Source: Schistosoma haematobium
Taxonomy: Eukaryota > Platyhelminthes > Trematoda > Strigeidida > Schistosomatidae
DNA length: 64,000 nt
Direction: 5' to 3'
Assembly: GCF_000699445.3 (NCBI RefSeq)
Contig: NC_067202.1
Coordinates: 3,779,429-3,843,428, forward strand
Shown here piece after piece: positions 31,530 through 42,960 of the stretch (position 1 is its first letter; each line of letters opens with the position of its first letter). The position numbers and the translations under genes are program-made. The notes under the pieces are model-generated. The model had not been told where the DNA came from and searched no databases. It saw only the letters and a list, made by a program, of their open reading frames with translations.

Positions 31530-32156
31530 TTAAGACATTACACTACTGTCACTACCAGGGAAAGTCATTAACAGAGTGTTGCTGAACCGGAAAACCAAAG
31601 TCCTCAAATTCGAAACAGAGAACAGCAATCCAATCACACTTGATGGTGAAACTCTAGAAGATGTAGAATCCTTCACATACCTGGGAAGCATCATTGATGA
31701 ACAAGGAGGATCGGATGCAGATGTAAAGGCGAGGATTGACAAAGCAAGGACGGCATTCCTACAATTGAAGAACATATGGAACTCAAAACAACTTTCAACC
31801 AATATCAAAGTGAGAATCTTCAATAAGAACGTCAAGGCAGTTAGTTCTACTGTACGGAGCTGAAACTTGGAGAACTACAAAAGACGTTGGAGGAGAATAG
31901 GACATATATTGCAGAAATCATCAAACTAGATCCCGAAGCAAGCCCTAACTCGAGATACTGATTGGAAACGGAAAAAAGGAAGATCAAGGAACATACACTG
32001 TGTCGGCAATTAAAAAAAACAGCCATTAAAAGAATGAATAGCAACTGGAAAAAAACTGGCAATGATTGCCCATGACAGAATTGGTTAGAGAATGCTAGTG
32101 AGCGATCTATACTCCTCCATAAGGGGTAACAGGCGTAAGTAAGTAAGTAAGTAAGT
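31530..32156 (+). mobile_element. RTE-like LINE A with in-frame internal deletion
   Basis: Reads ITLLSLPGKVINRVLLNRKT and continues VLKFETENSNPITLDGE without a stop. Compared with 44085-44745, about 620 bp including the whole catalytic palm is missing. Distal domain degraded. Ends GCGTAAGTAAGTAAGTAAG. Confidence 0.75.
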
Positions 32157-32439
32157 AATGTACAAAATATGTGACACATTAGAATGAATAAGATAGAAAA
32201 TAGAACTATCCTAGAAAGCTAATGCCTTATAGTGAAATCATTATCTAAGAAAATTATTTATTACACATTACACTAAATTTCTAAAAGTTGTTGATTGTAA
32301 ATTTACTCGGTATTGTTTGCTTATATCATCCCATCAATGTTTAGAACTAGAATTGATCAGTCTCTTATTGACATATGTACATCCTCTGAGGACTGCCTTG
32401 ATATTGTCTGAAGTCATAAGCTTTCTAATCAAAGATAGA

Positions 32440-32552
32440 TAATGGCTAACAATGGAAACAAAGATATGTGTTTCATCCTATTTATGACTTATCAACTAGA
32501 TATACCTTCATCCTAGAATTGGTGTTCACTCCAGGATTCGAACCCAGTACTG
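32440..32552 (-). repeat. H3 (Sm-alpha-type) SINE, decayed
   Basis: Box B GGGTTCGAATCCTGG is well kept. Ribozyme block reads UUGAUAA, so it is inactive. Confidence 0.6.
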
Positions 32553-32639
32553 TTCGCTGTGCTAATGCGGTATGACAACTTGGACCGATGTATATATATA
32601 TATATATATGCCTGGTCCTACGTTGTAGCTGACTGACTG
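32553..32639 (+). mobile_element. RTE-like LINE B, tail scrap
   Basis: GCTAATGCGGTATGACAACT, then CTGGTCCTACGTTGTAGCTG ACTGACTG. Abuts the SINE at 32552. Confidence 0.65.
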
Positions 32640-32951
32640 TTCACTTCTAACATCATTATATTATCCACTTAGTTACTAAATCCTGATCATCACCTATTGA
32701 TTATATTTACAATATCCATAGTTCGATAACCAACCTCCTTACATGGTCATATTAAGAAAAAAAAACTATAAACGAATGATCAACTTACATGTTACTATGA
32801 GAAACCTGAATTACATATTAAACATTGTTTAAATGAGCTACTTATTTTGTTGTTGAAAGAAAATAGAAATAAAAATAGTATGGAACTTCAAACTATTTCA
32901 TTGTATTGAATGCAATTTACTGCATACAGTGCGTATGTATGTGTATTGTGC

Positions 32952-32955
<4 letters not shown>

Positions 32956-32999
<44 letters not shown>
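32956..32999 (+). repeat. (TA)n microsatellite
   Basis: More than 20 TA units. Confidence 0.9.
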
Positions 33000-33001
<2 letters not shown>

Positions 33002-33177
33002 AGGTACGTTTGTGTAGGTATATTTACAAGCACACAAATAAATAAGTACTCTAATGTGTGATAAATGTGATTTAAATTTATAAAATCAATAATTCAATTG
33101 ATTAATTCTTTTTGTGTACTTTGAACTCATTGACTCATATTATAAATCAATAAATTTGAGTCAATTCTGATTGTATA

Positions 33178-33350
33178 ATAAGTCAATTGAAGTTAGACCA
33201 TTGTGGAAAATCTGGAAGTATTGGATGGCCGTTTTTGTTCTATTGTGGAATTCTTCAATGAGAGTGCATATCCATGATGCTGACTTGCAAGATTCCAACC
33301 CAGGACCTATCAGTCTTGCAAGCGAATGCTTAACTACTAAACCAATCTTG
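33178..33350 (-). repeat. H1 SINE, decayed
   Basis: Tail, ribozyme-site and head remnants (AAGCATTCGCTTGCAAGAC). Core box lost. Confidence 0.6.
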
Positions 33351-33474
33351 TAATTGTATAGTACTTTGTCGATTAATAGATGACGTAATTCTATATGCAA
33401 CAAATGAAATATGACATTTAAATCAGATTTCATTGCTGATACAAACACAAAACTGTATTTGGTCAAATGGATTG

Positions 33475-33690
33475 AATGGCGGCTCACTGGTCCAGTAGGT
33501 TAAGCGTTCGCGCGTGAGACTAAAAGCCCTAGGTTTGAATCTCGCTCGCAGGATCGTGGATGCGCGCTGCTGAGGAGCCCCATAATAGGACGAAACGGCC
33601 GTCCAGTTCTTCCAGGTTTTCAATGATGGTCTAACATCAATCGGTTCATGATCTCAATCGAAAACTTAACAATCTCCACAACCCCTAAAT
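33475..33690 (+). repeat. H1 SINE with near-intact hammerhead
   Basis: Head TGGTCCAGTAGGTTAAGCG, box B GGTTTGAATCTC. Ribozyme 33560-33610: CUGAGGA, GAAA, ACGGCCGU and GUC, with one C-A mismatch in helix II. Subfamily with the CGGTTCATGATCTCAATC tail. Confidence 0.75.
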
Positions 33691-33829
33691 TGATAACTTT
33701 CTATTTTTTTAAATATAAGAGCAATTCAAGTTATATTGGAGATATACTTCACAACTATTAACTAACCTTTGTTGAATGATTTCAAAAGAATTTTTTGGGT
33801 TTAACAATATATTCAAATATATTCAAGCA

Positions 33830-34020
33830 GTGACCAGTGGAGTTCAACTGGGTCTGTTGAGAGATAGTAACTCACTGAATACAATGGTGGACGGTGGCTC
33901 AATTGGGTGGATTAGTTGAAGTTAGATATTAACACGGTTGGGTACCGGCTCAGTGGTCTAGAAGTTGATAGATACATACTACTTATATTTGCCGACATCA
34001 GTAGCACACACCACATTACT
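33830..34020 (+). repeat. H1 SINE leader/head joined to an S-repeat end
   Basis: The H1 unit breaks off after GTGGTCTAGAAGTTGATA and is followed directly by the S-repeat terminus GACATCAGTAGCACACACCA. Confidence 0.6.
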
Positions 34021-34219
34021 GACATATGTGTAAACTAATGTTATCTAAGTGACATTGTAAGTTTAAAACAAAAAGTTAACAATTTCATATAAGTTTGAGT
34101 AGATAATATGGATACACCAGTATTCTAGTTGTCTAAGAATACAAATTACTCAATCACTTATAAAAATGTCATCAGAATACAATTATACTTACCATTACTA
34201 TTTATTCATAAGTGATCAG

Positions 34220-34735
34220 AACAGTGAAACGACCATCCAGTGCTTCCAGGTTTTCCATGATAGTCTAGCTTCAATTGACTCATGATCTTAACTATTAAAA
34301 TTACCCTGATATCCACAAAGCCCCTTCTGATATTAATCAAAATATGGTTATTAATGACTGGTTTCAAGAGGTATTTTCTGGAGTTCTAGTGAGAAGCAGT
34401 GACCAGTGGACTTCAATAGGATCTGTTGTGAGATAGTAACTCACTGATGACAATGGTGGACGGTGGCTCAATTTGGTGGATTAGTTGAAATTAGACATTA
34501 ACACCATTGGATGTCAACTCAGTGGCCTACATGTTAAATGTTCGCGCGCGAAACCGATAGGTCTTGTGTTCAACTTCTGCGGTGGGATCGTGGATGACCA
34601 CTCCTGAGGAGTTCCACAATAGAGCGAGACGGGCATCCAGTACTTCGGGGTTTTACATAGTGGTCTAGCTTCAATGGACTCATGATTTCAACCACTGAAA
34701 TAACTAAAATCTCCACAAAACCTATTTTGTTAATG
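34220..34735 (+). repeat. H1 SINE head-to-tail tandem
   Basis: 34220-34330 is the 3' end of one unit starting at GAAACGACCATC. 34350-34735 is a full second unit. Cleavage sites (34237 and 34637) are exactly 400 nt apart. Second ribozyme has GAGA in place of GAAA. Confidence 0.8.
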
Positions 34736-34739
34736 GTAA

Positions 34740-35550
34740 GGGTTTGAATAGTCACAATATTAATATTCATAACTAAATTTTAATCAGTTTTTGATTGGGA
34801 TATTTGCATGGTGTGCTTCAATACAACTATTTCATCACATTTTATATAATAGATGGATTGAAACTGTCATTAGAAACTATGAATTCTATTTGATTCTGTT
34901 CGGGATATGTTAGCTCGATGTATATATATCACGGAACTAATGTCTGCAGTTAGACTCGCACCAAATAGCTTAGACGATAATGTATTGGCGTTTGAATCTA
35001 AAGGTAATGGGTTCTAGACTCACTGGGAACAACAATGCGGGAATACAGATATATTCAATTGACAAGTGTAAACTATAAAAGAAAGTGTCCAAAATTTCAC
35101 TGTTAGCCATTATACATCTATTCTATGAAATATTATACTGGTTGAACAAACTACTGATTATTGAGAATAAGTAACGTTTACTGGATAACTTCAAAATAGG
35201 ACGAGATACAACAATCAATTATTTTTAATCTGAACTCGTCTAGGGATATAAGTTGTTATTGATCACAAACCATTTCAAGGTCAAATAGTAGTTGAGATCA
35301 GGGATAACTATTGGAAGAAACCGACTGTGTATCTGATCGAAATTACAGCTGATAAATCTTTGATTAGATCGAAAATATCGGCACCGTAATTATCCCAATC
35401 GAACGTCGTTGATCGTAACATCAGTCCATTAGAGTATGACTAAACCTAATAATGCATACCGATAAAAGATTAAAAAAATCTTAAAACTTATAGAAGTTAT
35501 TTTACAAACAATCAATACGAAAATCCATTGGTTTATATTGAAAATTGAAC
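34740..35550. other. stretch without recognised features
   Basis: A weak tRNA-like remnant at about 34975-35030 (TAGCTTAGACGATAATG, GGGTTCTAGACTC). Otherwise plain A+T-rich DNA. Confidence 0.4.
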
Positions 35551-35551
35551 C

Positions 35552-36285
35552 TGTTGTGACATTTAGTCAGACTAATTATCACGCGACTTAATCGGCAATC
35601 GGAATACGACTTATACAATTTTACCATTGTACCAAAACAATGACGCGTCGACCAGTATGAACAACCTAGCATCCTTATTGAGCCTTTTTCCTCCTAGCCT
35701 TTTCAGTTGAGTTCAGAACACTAATATCATCCTCCACTATGCAAATCATTTATTCCAAACATACTTATTTGATCTATGTACCAACCAAACAGACTGTATC
35801 ACACCATAGAATAGGAAATACATATTCATACAAGATCAAGCCAATAGGTAGCTGTGAACGTGAGAGACTATAATCAACAAACTGAGTATAATTTAAGAAC
35901 AATGAATCTTATCATAATGGTCTATAGATCATAATGAAGCTTATAATAAGAGGGATATGAATACAAATAATCTAGTGACTGAATACTTATACAGTAATGG
36001 GTTCTGGTCTAGTAGGTTAAGTGTTCGCGCGTGAGACTAAAAGCCCTAGGTTTGAGTCCCGCGAGCGGGATCGTGGATGCGCGCTGCTGAGGAGCCCCAT
36101 AATAGGACGAAACGGCCGTCCAGTTCTTCCAGGTTTTCAATGGTGGTCTAGCTTTAATTGACTCATGATTTCAACTATTGAAATTTCTAAAATCTCCACA
36201 AAACCCCTTCTGATTATACAGTAATATCAGTCCATTAATTGTTCACATACGTTACTCGTATTTTAATCTTCACTAGCATACAACA
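35552..36285 (-). mobile_element. solo LTR carrying a nested H1 SINE
   Basis: Minus-strand LTR from TGTTGTATGC (right) to ATGTCACAACA (left). Flanks GAACC and GAACT give a 4-5 bp duplication with one change. The SINE at 35999-36213 interrupts it. Confidence 0.75.
35999..36213 (+). repeat. H1 SINE insertion with perfect 12 bp target-site duplication
   Basis: TTATACAGTAAT occurs at 35987-35998 and 36214-36225. The insert starts at the tRNA-like head and ends ACCCCTTCTGA. Ribozyme: CUGAGGA (36087-36093), GAAA (36109-36112), GUC (36118-36120), with one helix II mismatch as in the copy at 33.5 kb. Confidence 0.88.
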
Positions 36286-36314
36286 GAACTAATGAAGTGT
36301 TTCAATCTGTAGAT

Positions 36315-36600
36315 AATCAGATTAGAATTGGGGACAATCGAATATGTTTTAATACAAAATTACGGAACATCATAGTAAAATCTGAGAATCATACAGTAAA
36401 TACTTCATTTTCCAGATGTCAATCAGTTGTCTCAGACTACATTGTCCCTTCGTTTCCTCACTAATCATGCTCTGTTCTCGTTCTCCTTCCTTCGATATTC
36501 CTAAGCGTCTGCTACTAGGCATTTCACTTTCGATTGATGGTACAAATTACCTGTCGACATTAGTAGCATACACCACAATACCATTTCTATTATCGATAAT
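36315..36600 (+). repeat. S-repeat, single unit
   Basis: GGGGACAATCGAATATG to GTAGCATACACCACA. The short frame SISCLRLHCPF...[11 protein letters not shown] is open. Confidence 0.65.
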
Positions 36601-36870
36601 AATCTATTTACTAATGATGTTATACGAATTATTATAATTGTTAATAGAATTCTATAGTGATAATGAATGATGTTTTTATTTTATAATAATCTTTATCTTA
36701 AAATTGTTGGTAGAACATGCTGACGAAGACACTCGTGGAGAAAATGAAGTTGCTATCGAGTGGAAGCCGGTCTTTTGGCGAACTTCCATTTTTGAACAAC
36801 GAGAATCGTACTACGCTCATATGATTTTAAAATGGGGGAGAAGATTTGTAGCTAGATGATGGATGATTTT

Positions 36871-37314
36871 GATGAAATTTTGTTCTCTGAACTTTATGGT
36901 TTAGTTGTGGAGCTTCCATCATTCTTCTAGATGATATCATCAGCAGAAACGTTAAGTAGAAGTGAAGTGTTCAAATTTCCCCACATGTGGTTCACAGCTT
37001 GTCCTGTACACCTTAATGTTGATTGGTCCTTGTTGACCTTAAACCTATCATTTTCCAATCAGGAAAATTATGCACAAACATAGGAACGAAAATCAAACCA
37101 GTGGTAGATACAACCAAAACAAAGAAGTAAACAATGGCAGATTTAAAGTCAGCAAGAAACAATCAACATCGAAGTGTACAGGACAAGCTGTGAACCACAT
37201 ATGAAGAAATTCGAACACTTCACTTCTACTTAAAGTTTCTGATGATGATGTCGTTCAGAAGAACGATGAAAGCTCCACGACTGAACCGTCCAGCTCAGTG
37301 AACAAAACTTCATC
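36871..37314. repeat. P-repeat foldback: 154 nt inverted arms, 136 nt spacer
   Basis: Arms 36871-37024 and 37161-37314 are reverse complements with scattered mismatches (shared: TGTACAGGACAAGCTGTGAA, GAACACTTCACTTCTACTTA). Fragments of the arm occur at 18.4 and 24.1 kb, so it is a dispersed repeat. Class unknown. Confidence 0.75.
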
Positions 37315-37494
37315 AATCAATTTTTTAAATTTTTCTCTTCATGACTTAAATATAAGCTACTTTGATAGCGTTTTTCTTTAAAGAAAACAATAAGTGATTT
37401 CATTATTTTTCACATATAAGTAATCTGTAAATTCCGTTATATATATAGGAGGTTGACTGCTAATCGATCAAACTCACAGAATAGCTTCATACTA

Positions 37495-37680
37495 AAAACT
37501 GATAAAAGGCTGGAATCCAAGACACGCGTTTCATCTTATTTAAGACTCGTCAACTGGGTGTACCTGCACCGCAGAGTTGATATTCACTCCAGGACTCGAA
37601 CCTAGTACCTCTCGTTTCAAACACCATCGCGTTACTGAGTCCTGATAGCCACTTGCTTGTGCAATGAGGTGAAGTTTAAA
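37495..37680 (-). repeat. H3 (Sm-alpha-type) SINE, one core change
   Basis: Head CTATCAGGACTCAGTAACGC, box B AGGTTCGAGTCCTGG. Ribozyme: UUGACGA (C3 to U), helix II GUCUU/AAGAU, GAAAC, GUC. Well-kept apart from C3. Confidence 0.75.
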
Positions 37681-37739
37681 TTCACTTGGTGTTGTTTTCT
37701 TGTATCTTCTCATCGTTGTTTAGGGTTGCAATTGATCAG

Positions 37740-37960
37740 TCTCTTGTTGGCATATGTTCATCCTATGCGGATCGCCTCGATATTGCCTTCAGTAACAAGC
37801 TTTATAAACAAAGATGGATAGTGGCTGGCAGTAGAATCCTGGACACACATTTCATCCCATTGGAAACTCGTCAGCTGGATCTATCTGCATCTCAGAAAAA
37901 TGAATTAAGATTTAGAGTGTCCCATTTTAATCCACTATTTTACGAAGTTTAAATATGATT
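37740..37960 (-). repeat. H3 (Sm-alpha-type) SINE with intact hammerhead core
   Basis: CUGACGA (37868-37874), helix II GUUUC/GGGAU, GAAA (37850-37853), and GUC at 37842-37844. Helix I has one A-A mismatch and helix III is all wobble. Best H3 copy here. Confidence 0.7.
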
Positions 37961-38029
37961 CTTTTAGTCGCAGAATTTCTCAATTTTAAATGTCAATCAC
38001 TGCCTGAAACTTACATAAATATCGGAAAG

Positions 38030-38565
38030 GGGTTTTGTGGATATTATAGTGATTTCAATATTTGAGATCATGAGCCACTTAAAAGTAGACCACCATGGAA
38101 AACCTGAATGCACTGGACAGCCATCTCGTCCTATTGTGGGACTCCTTAGCAGTGAGCATCCACGACCCAGCCCCGCGAGATTCGAACGGTCTACAAGAGG
38201 TATTTCCTGGCGACCATATGAGAAGCAGTGACCAGTGGAGTTCAACCAGGTCTGTTGTGAGATAGAAACTCACGAAAGACGATGGTGGATGAGTCGCTCA
38301 ATTTTGTGGATTTTTTGAAGTTAGACACTAACACCGTTGGATGCCGGCTCTGTGGTCTAGAAGTTAAGCGCCTGGCACGAGACTGATAGGTCCTGGATTC
38401 GACTTCCGCATGTGGGATCGTGGATGCGTACTTCTGAGGAGTCCCATACCAGGTCGAAACAACCGCCTAGTGCTTCGAGGTTTTCCATGGTGGTCTAGCT
38501 TCAATTGACTCATGATTTCAACTATTGAAATTACTATAATATCCACAAAACCCATCTGATATTAA
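38030..38565. repeat. H1 SINE, inverted upstream fragment plus sense unit
   Basis: 38030-38185 minus-strand tail, ribozyme and part of head; 38190-38565 a + strand full unit. Minus ribozyme box CUAAGGA; plus ribozyme has a GCC cleavage site. Both inactive. Confidence 0.75.
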
Positions 38566-38689
38566 AATTTCTTAAATATCCATTTGCTGACCAGATTAGT
38601 TACTAGGAATCACCAAATTATTATCATTTAATCGAAGAGGTTTCTCGATGACTCATTTTAACTCTAAATATGAACTGACATTGATTATT

Positions 38690-38935
38690 GAATTGTGGTA
38701 TATGCTACTTATGTCTGTCGATTTAAGTAGTATGTAACACTAATCGGAAATAGAAAACCTAACAGTAGAAGGCTATGATGATTGATTTGAAGAAAACAGT
38801 TACGGAATTAGGAAGAAATTGTAAATTGGAAGAATTATACAAAAATGTGAAAGATAAATGATAGAAATTTGTAAATGAAGTATTCAAGGTATAGTTCTCA
38901 TATTTTACCAAGATACTATAGATCACCAACGTCGA
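38690..38935 (-). repeat. S-repeat, degraded
   Basis: GTGGTATATGCTACTTATGT... to CTCATATTTTACCAAGATAC. Frame broken. Confidence 0.55.
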
Positions 38936-38939
38936 TGAT

Positions 38940-39715
38940 CTATGTCGAATGATTGGGGGCCCATTCAAGTTAGACGGGAATGGTGTGATCAACAGCTCAC
39001 TTCTAACTCACACCTCGCGGTTAGTATCTAACGTGGATTACCCTTCCGACGTATCAAAGTACGATGTCTGTCTTGAAAACCGTACAACACAAAGGACGTT
39101 ATGACAAAATATAGTGGTAAGAATAAGTACAAGTGAAAGTGCGACCACCACCACATGCATCAGTCCATAGCTACGATTAACTGATGCGATTTGGTTGTTC
39201 TTGACCTTGACAGGGGTCGATCATCTGTTCGATATTCACTGACCTAACTGGTGCATGATTTAGCCAGGGCTCAGTTACATTCCACTGGCCCTACAATACT
39301 CTGTAATTTCGTGTTAAAATGCATGATTTTCCACACACACACACACACACACACAAAAAAATATGAAATAGCGATGAATGTAATCTTATTTACAGAGATG
39401 ATAATAAGTCAAGATATGATCAGAATGATCTTGATATTGATAAGTAAATATCTAGAATAAAATACGCATATCAAGTTGTGGGGTGCGTTAATGTGACTGT
39501 GAAAAATCCCATACATACACACAGAGTTACATACGTGCACACACATACATACATAAATATATACATGCAAATGTTTGCTCATTGATTTATTTCAGGAAAG
39601 ATTGTTTGATTAACTGATATGGTTGAGTATAATCATATGAAAATGTCATTAGATCACTTAGTAAATAGTCGTATTATCTTGATTCTAGAGTTTTAATTAA
39701 TTTCTTTGTTTGATT
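38940..39715. other. stretch without recognised genes, with (CA)n
   Basis: Contains (CA)n at about 39332-39355 and CATA-rich DNA near 39500-39570. The segment 38940-39260 is less A+T-rich and may be a retroelement piece, not placed. Confidence 0.4.
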
Positions 39716-39716
39716 C

Positions 39717-40410
39717 TACAAGGGGTAAAACAAGATCCTCAAAAACAACACAGAGAACACCAATTCAATCACACTTGATGGAGAAACATTGGAACAGGTG
39801 GAAACTTTATCGTACTTGGTCAGCATCATCGATGAACAAGGAGGATCATATGAAGACGTGAAAGCGAGGATTGGCAGAGCAAAGGCCACTTTCCTACAAT
39901 TGAAGAACATGTGGAACTCAAAATAACTGTCAACTAACATCAAACTGGGAATCTTTAATATGAACATCGAGACAGTTCTACTGTATGGATCTGAAAATTG
40001 GAGAACTACAACAACCATCATCAAAACAGTACAAGTATCTATAAATACTTGTCTACGTAAGATACTCAACATTCATTGGTCGGATACTATCAGCAGCAAC
40101 CTACTGCGGGAGAGAATAAATCAGCTTCCAATTGAAGAGGAAATTAGGAAAAGACGTTGGAAATGGATAGGACATACATTGAGGAAATTGTCAGACTGCA
40201 TAATGAAGTCAAGCCCCAACATGGAATCCTGAAGGGAAACGGAAAAGAGAAACACCGAAGAACACATTACGTCGGGAATTGGAAGGACAAATGAAAAGGA
40301 TGAATAGCAACTGGAAAGGACTGCCCATAACTAAATTGAATTGAGAATTCTGGTGAGCGGCCTATACTCCTCCATGAGGAATAAAAGGCATAAGTAAGTA
40401 AGTAAGTAAG
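39717..40410 (+). mobile_element. RTE-like LINE A, 3' fragment with long open stretch
   Basis: NTNSITLDGETLEQVETL..., then an open frame 39960-40232 with [39 protein letters not shown] and [14 protein letters not shown]. Ends AAGTAAGTAAGTAAGTAAG. One stop (after WNSK) and later shifts. Confidence 0.8.
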
Positions 40411-40424
40411 TAAGTAATGTTCCA

Positions 40425-40920
40425 TATGATCCATATCAGGCTTTACTACGAAATATGCCGTAATATTCAGATGCATACATGATATTACTAAACATGGTTG
40501 TAATAAACAGGAAAATAGTAACATTGATAGTTAGTAGAAAACCTCTCTTACTGAAGCTATAATTCAACGACGATATAACTAGTGATGTACTACAAGATTG
40601 ACTTACTAAACTAACGACATGGAAGTTTAATGCAGTTAACCTCAGTTTATCGTTTGTAAGTCGATCTATGGGGATTCTTTAAAAAGACGATAAGCAGACT
40701 GATTTTGTCATATCCATGTGAATCTATGAATTCAGCTGCTCCTATGAAGTAAGGCTATATTGGGCAAATAACCAGACAACTGAGCCAATGACTTAGTGAA
40801 CACTTTACTTCGTGGTTAAGAAAGGATGTATTCAAAGCACTATATAGTCCTGTTCTATCATACTTGAAGGATAGCGTTCATGTAGTAGACAGAAACAGAT
40901 CATTTAAATTAATCGATCGG
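40425..40920. other. stretch without recognised features
   Basis: No coding or repeat signature I can name. Confidence 0.4.
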
Positions 40921-40944
40921 TCCAAACAGTAAATAATAACAGAA

Positions 40945-41085
40945 ACAACTCCACCTGTAGCTCTACTAGAGTTACTACCAGTCCAAAGTCCGGGTAAAGG
41001 AGGAAGGTTGGGTATAGAGTCGGCAACTTCATCCAGTAGAAAAAAATCTTGCTAAAATAAAACCCCAACCAGAGTAAATAATGAT
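40945..41085 (+). mobile_element. LINE A 5' UTR block, isolated
   Basis: CTCCACCTGTAGCTCTACTA to TCTTGCTAAAATAAAACCCC. Followed by AGAGTAAATAATG, a possible tail remnant. Confidence 0.6.
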
Positions 41086-41154
41086 CGATACATGTATCAA
41101 TGTAGAATTTAAAGCCATATAATTGATCATTATAAAAAAATTGATTCAAACGAT

Positions 41155-41700
41155 TATGACCATACTAGGACCAAACGGCCACCCAGTACTTCCAGGTTTT
41201 TCATGGTGGTCTAGCTTCAATTGACTCATGATTTCAACCAGTGAAATTTCTAGAAATCTCCACAAAAACCCATTCTGATAATAATAATCACCTGCTCACT
41301 AATGGCTGACTTCAGGAAATAAGCCTGGGGTTCTAGTGAGAAGTCGTTATCAGTGGAGTTCAACTAGGTCTGTTGTGAGATAGGAACTCACTGAAGACAA
41401 CGGTGTACGATGGCGCATATTCGTGGATTGGTTGAAGTTAGACATCGACACCGTTGGATTCCGGCCATCTCAGTGGTTTAGTTGGTTAAGCGCCTGGCAC
41501 GAGACTGATAGGTCCTCGGTTCGAATCTCGCGGGGGATGGGGTCGTGAATGCGCACTACTGAGGAGTCCCATACTAGGGCGAAACAGCCATCCAGTTCTT
41601 CCAGGTTTTCCATGGTGGTCTAGCTTCAATTGACTCATGATTACAACTATTGTAATTTCGAAAAAATCTCCACAAAAACCCAATCTGATATTATGATCAA
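41155..41700 (+). repeat. H1 SINE head-to-tail tandem
   Basis: 41155-41285 is the ribozyme 3' half and tail of one unit. 41286-41700 is a full unit with strong head (TTTAGTTGGTTAAGCGCC, GGTTCGAATCTCG). Cleavage sites (41183 and 41592) are 409 nt apart. Second ribozyme keeps CUGAGGA and GAAA but helices I and III are flawed. Confidence 0.8.
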
Positions 41701-41775
41701 TCTAGAATTTATTGATTTTTGAAGTATCAATGAAAAATATATGAGTTAAAATCATTTCTACACAGAGAATGTGTA

Positions 41776-41776
41776 T

Positions 41777-41807
<31 letters not shown>

Positions 41808-41850
41808 GGGACATAGAGCCACATAGAAACAGAGAGGGATAGAGAGAGAG
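41776..41850 (+). repeat. (GA)n-rich tract
   Basis: Interrupted GAGAGA repeats. Confidence 0.8.
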
Positions 41851-42049
41851 GTCGAGATTACAATCATAGTATACTTTAAAACAAAATGAATATTCATCAT
41901 TTCAATTATTCCATTTCATTCAAATTATTGTTAAATGACATAACAATTAATGTTGCTGTTGTTACTGTGTATGTATGTGTTTTTGTATATGAGAGGATTT
42001 AAAGAGTCGATAATGATAAGAGTAAATGGATAATCAACATTTCGTGAAT

Positions 42050-42118
42050 CTATTTTTTTCTTTTTTTCTTCTTTTTCTCTTTTTTCTTTTTTTTCTCTTT
42101 TTCCCTTATTTTCTTTCT
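42050..42118 (+). repeat. polypyrimidine tract
   Basis: T/C-only run of about 65 nt with tttttcttt-type motifs. Confidence 0.8.
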
Positions 42119-42664
42119 GTAATATCATTCTGAACATCTTGTATAGAAATAAATTTATGATTAAATATACATATCGTGACATAATAATTTATTGATTGAT
42201 TATTAATAATGGTAAACATGAAAAGAAAAAAAATCTTAGAAAAGTCATAGTAATAAGTAGTATAAAATGATAATGTAATGTCAGTTATTATGTTAAGCCC
42301 ATATACTTTATTCTAGCTTACGGACAGACAATTCTATTCATTTTACTTGAGTCACATTCTGACCTTGTTATTTATTCAATCTTTACTGTTTTTATATGAG
42401 CGTGTAGGTGTGTGTACATTTCTTATCACATTACTCATCACATGTCTGTAATTTACTTTTGTGTAACTATAATTATTGATTAACGCTTGGTCAAAAAGGG
42501 AGTTGGCTTACCAGCCATCTCCACTCTGTGTTGTTTCTCTTCTCTCTATTCCATTCGCTTCATATACAAAATATATATATTCAAAAGTCCATTCTCGTTA
42601 TTTGACTTATTTAAATCCGTTACTGACTAAAGCGATTAAAGTCGAAGATTATATATGAGGATCA

Positions 42665-42960
42665 GTGACATATATGTTTCGACAACAATCATCATTACAA
42701 TCACCTTGGTGTCAGATCTCGGGTCACTAAAGTGGAGAGCCCTTTCGACAACATCGTTCGATCTAAATGACGACAAAAGTAATGGGCCCCAAAATAATAT
42801 ATAAATGTGTAAAGACGATCCACGGGGTGAAGTTGAGGAAGTTCTAAGAAGATCAGGAAAAGCTGAAGATATTCCATTCAATCATCTTTTAGAAGAATAT
42901 TCTAGGATCTTGTTTCCCTATTGGACAAATGCCAATAACCCCCTGTGTGTGGATTGAATA
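42665..42960 (+). repeat. repeat with TATA-like and shared block (also 46120-46385)
   Basis: Shares GAAGTTGAGGAAGTTCT-like, GATATTCCATTCAATC-like and TTGGACAAATGCCAATA-like blocks with 46.2 kb. ATATATAAATG may be a TATA box. LTR-like, but ends not defined. Confidence 0.45.

Noticed and set aside
36720..36860. Short + strand frame VEHADEDTRGENEVAIEWKPV
   Set aside because: No splice sites or repeat support; too short to call an exon.
37239..37280. Hammerhead-like CUGAUGA ... UCGUUC/GAACGA hairpin ... GAAA in the P-repeat
   Set aside because: Extra unpaired bases separate CUGAUGA from helix II and I could not draw helix I or a NUH site; likely chance.
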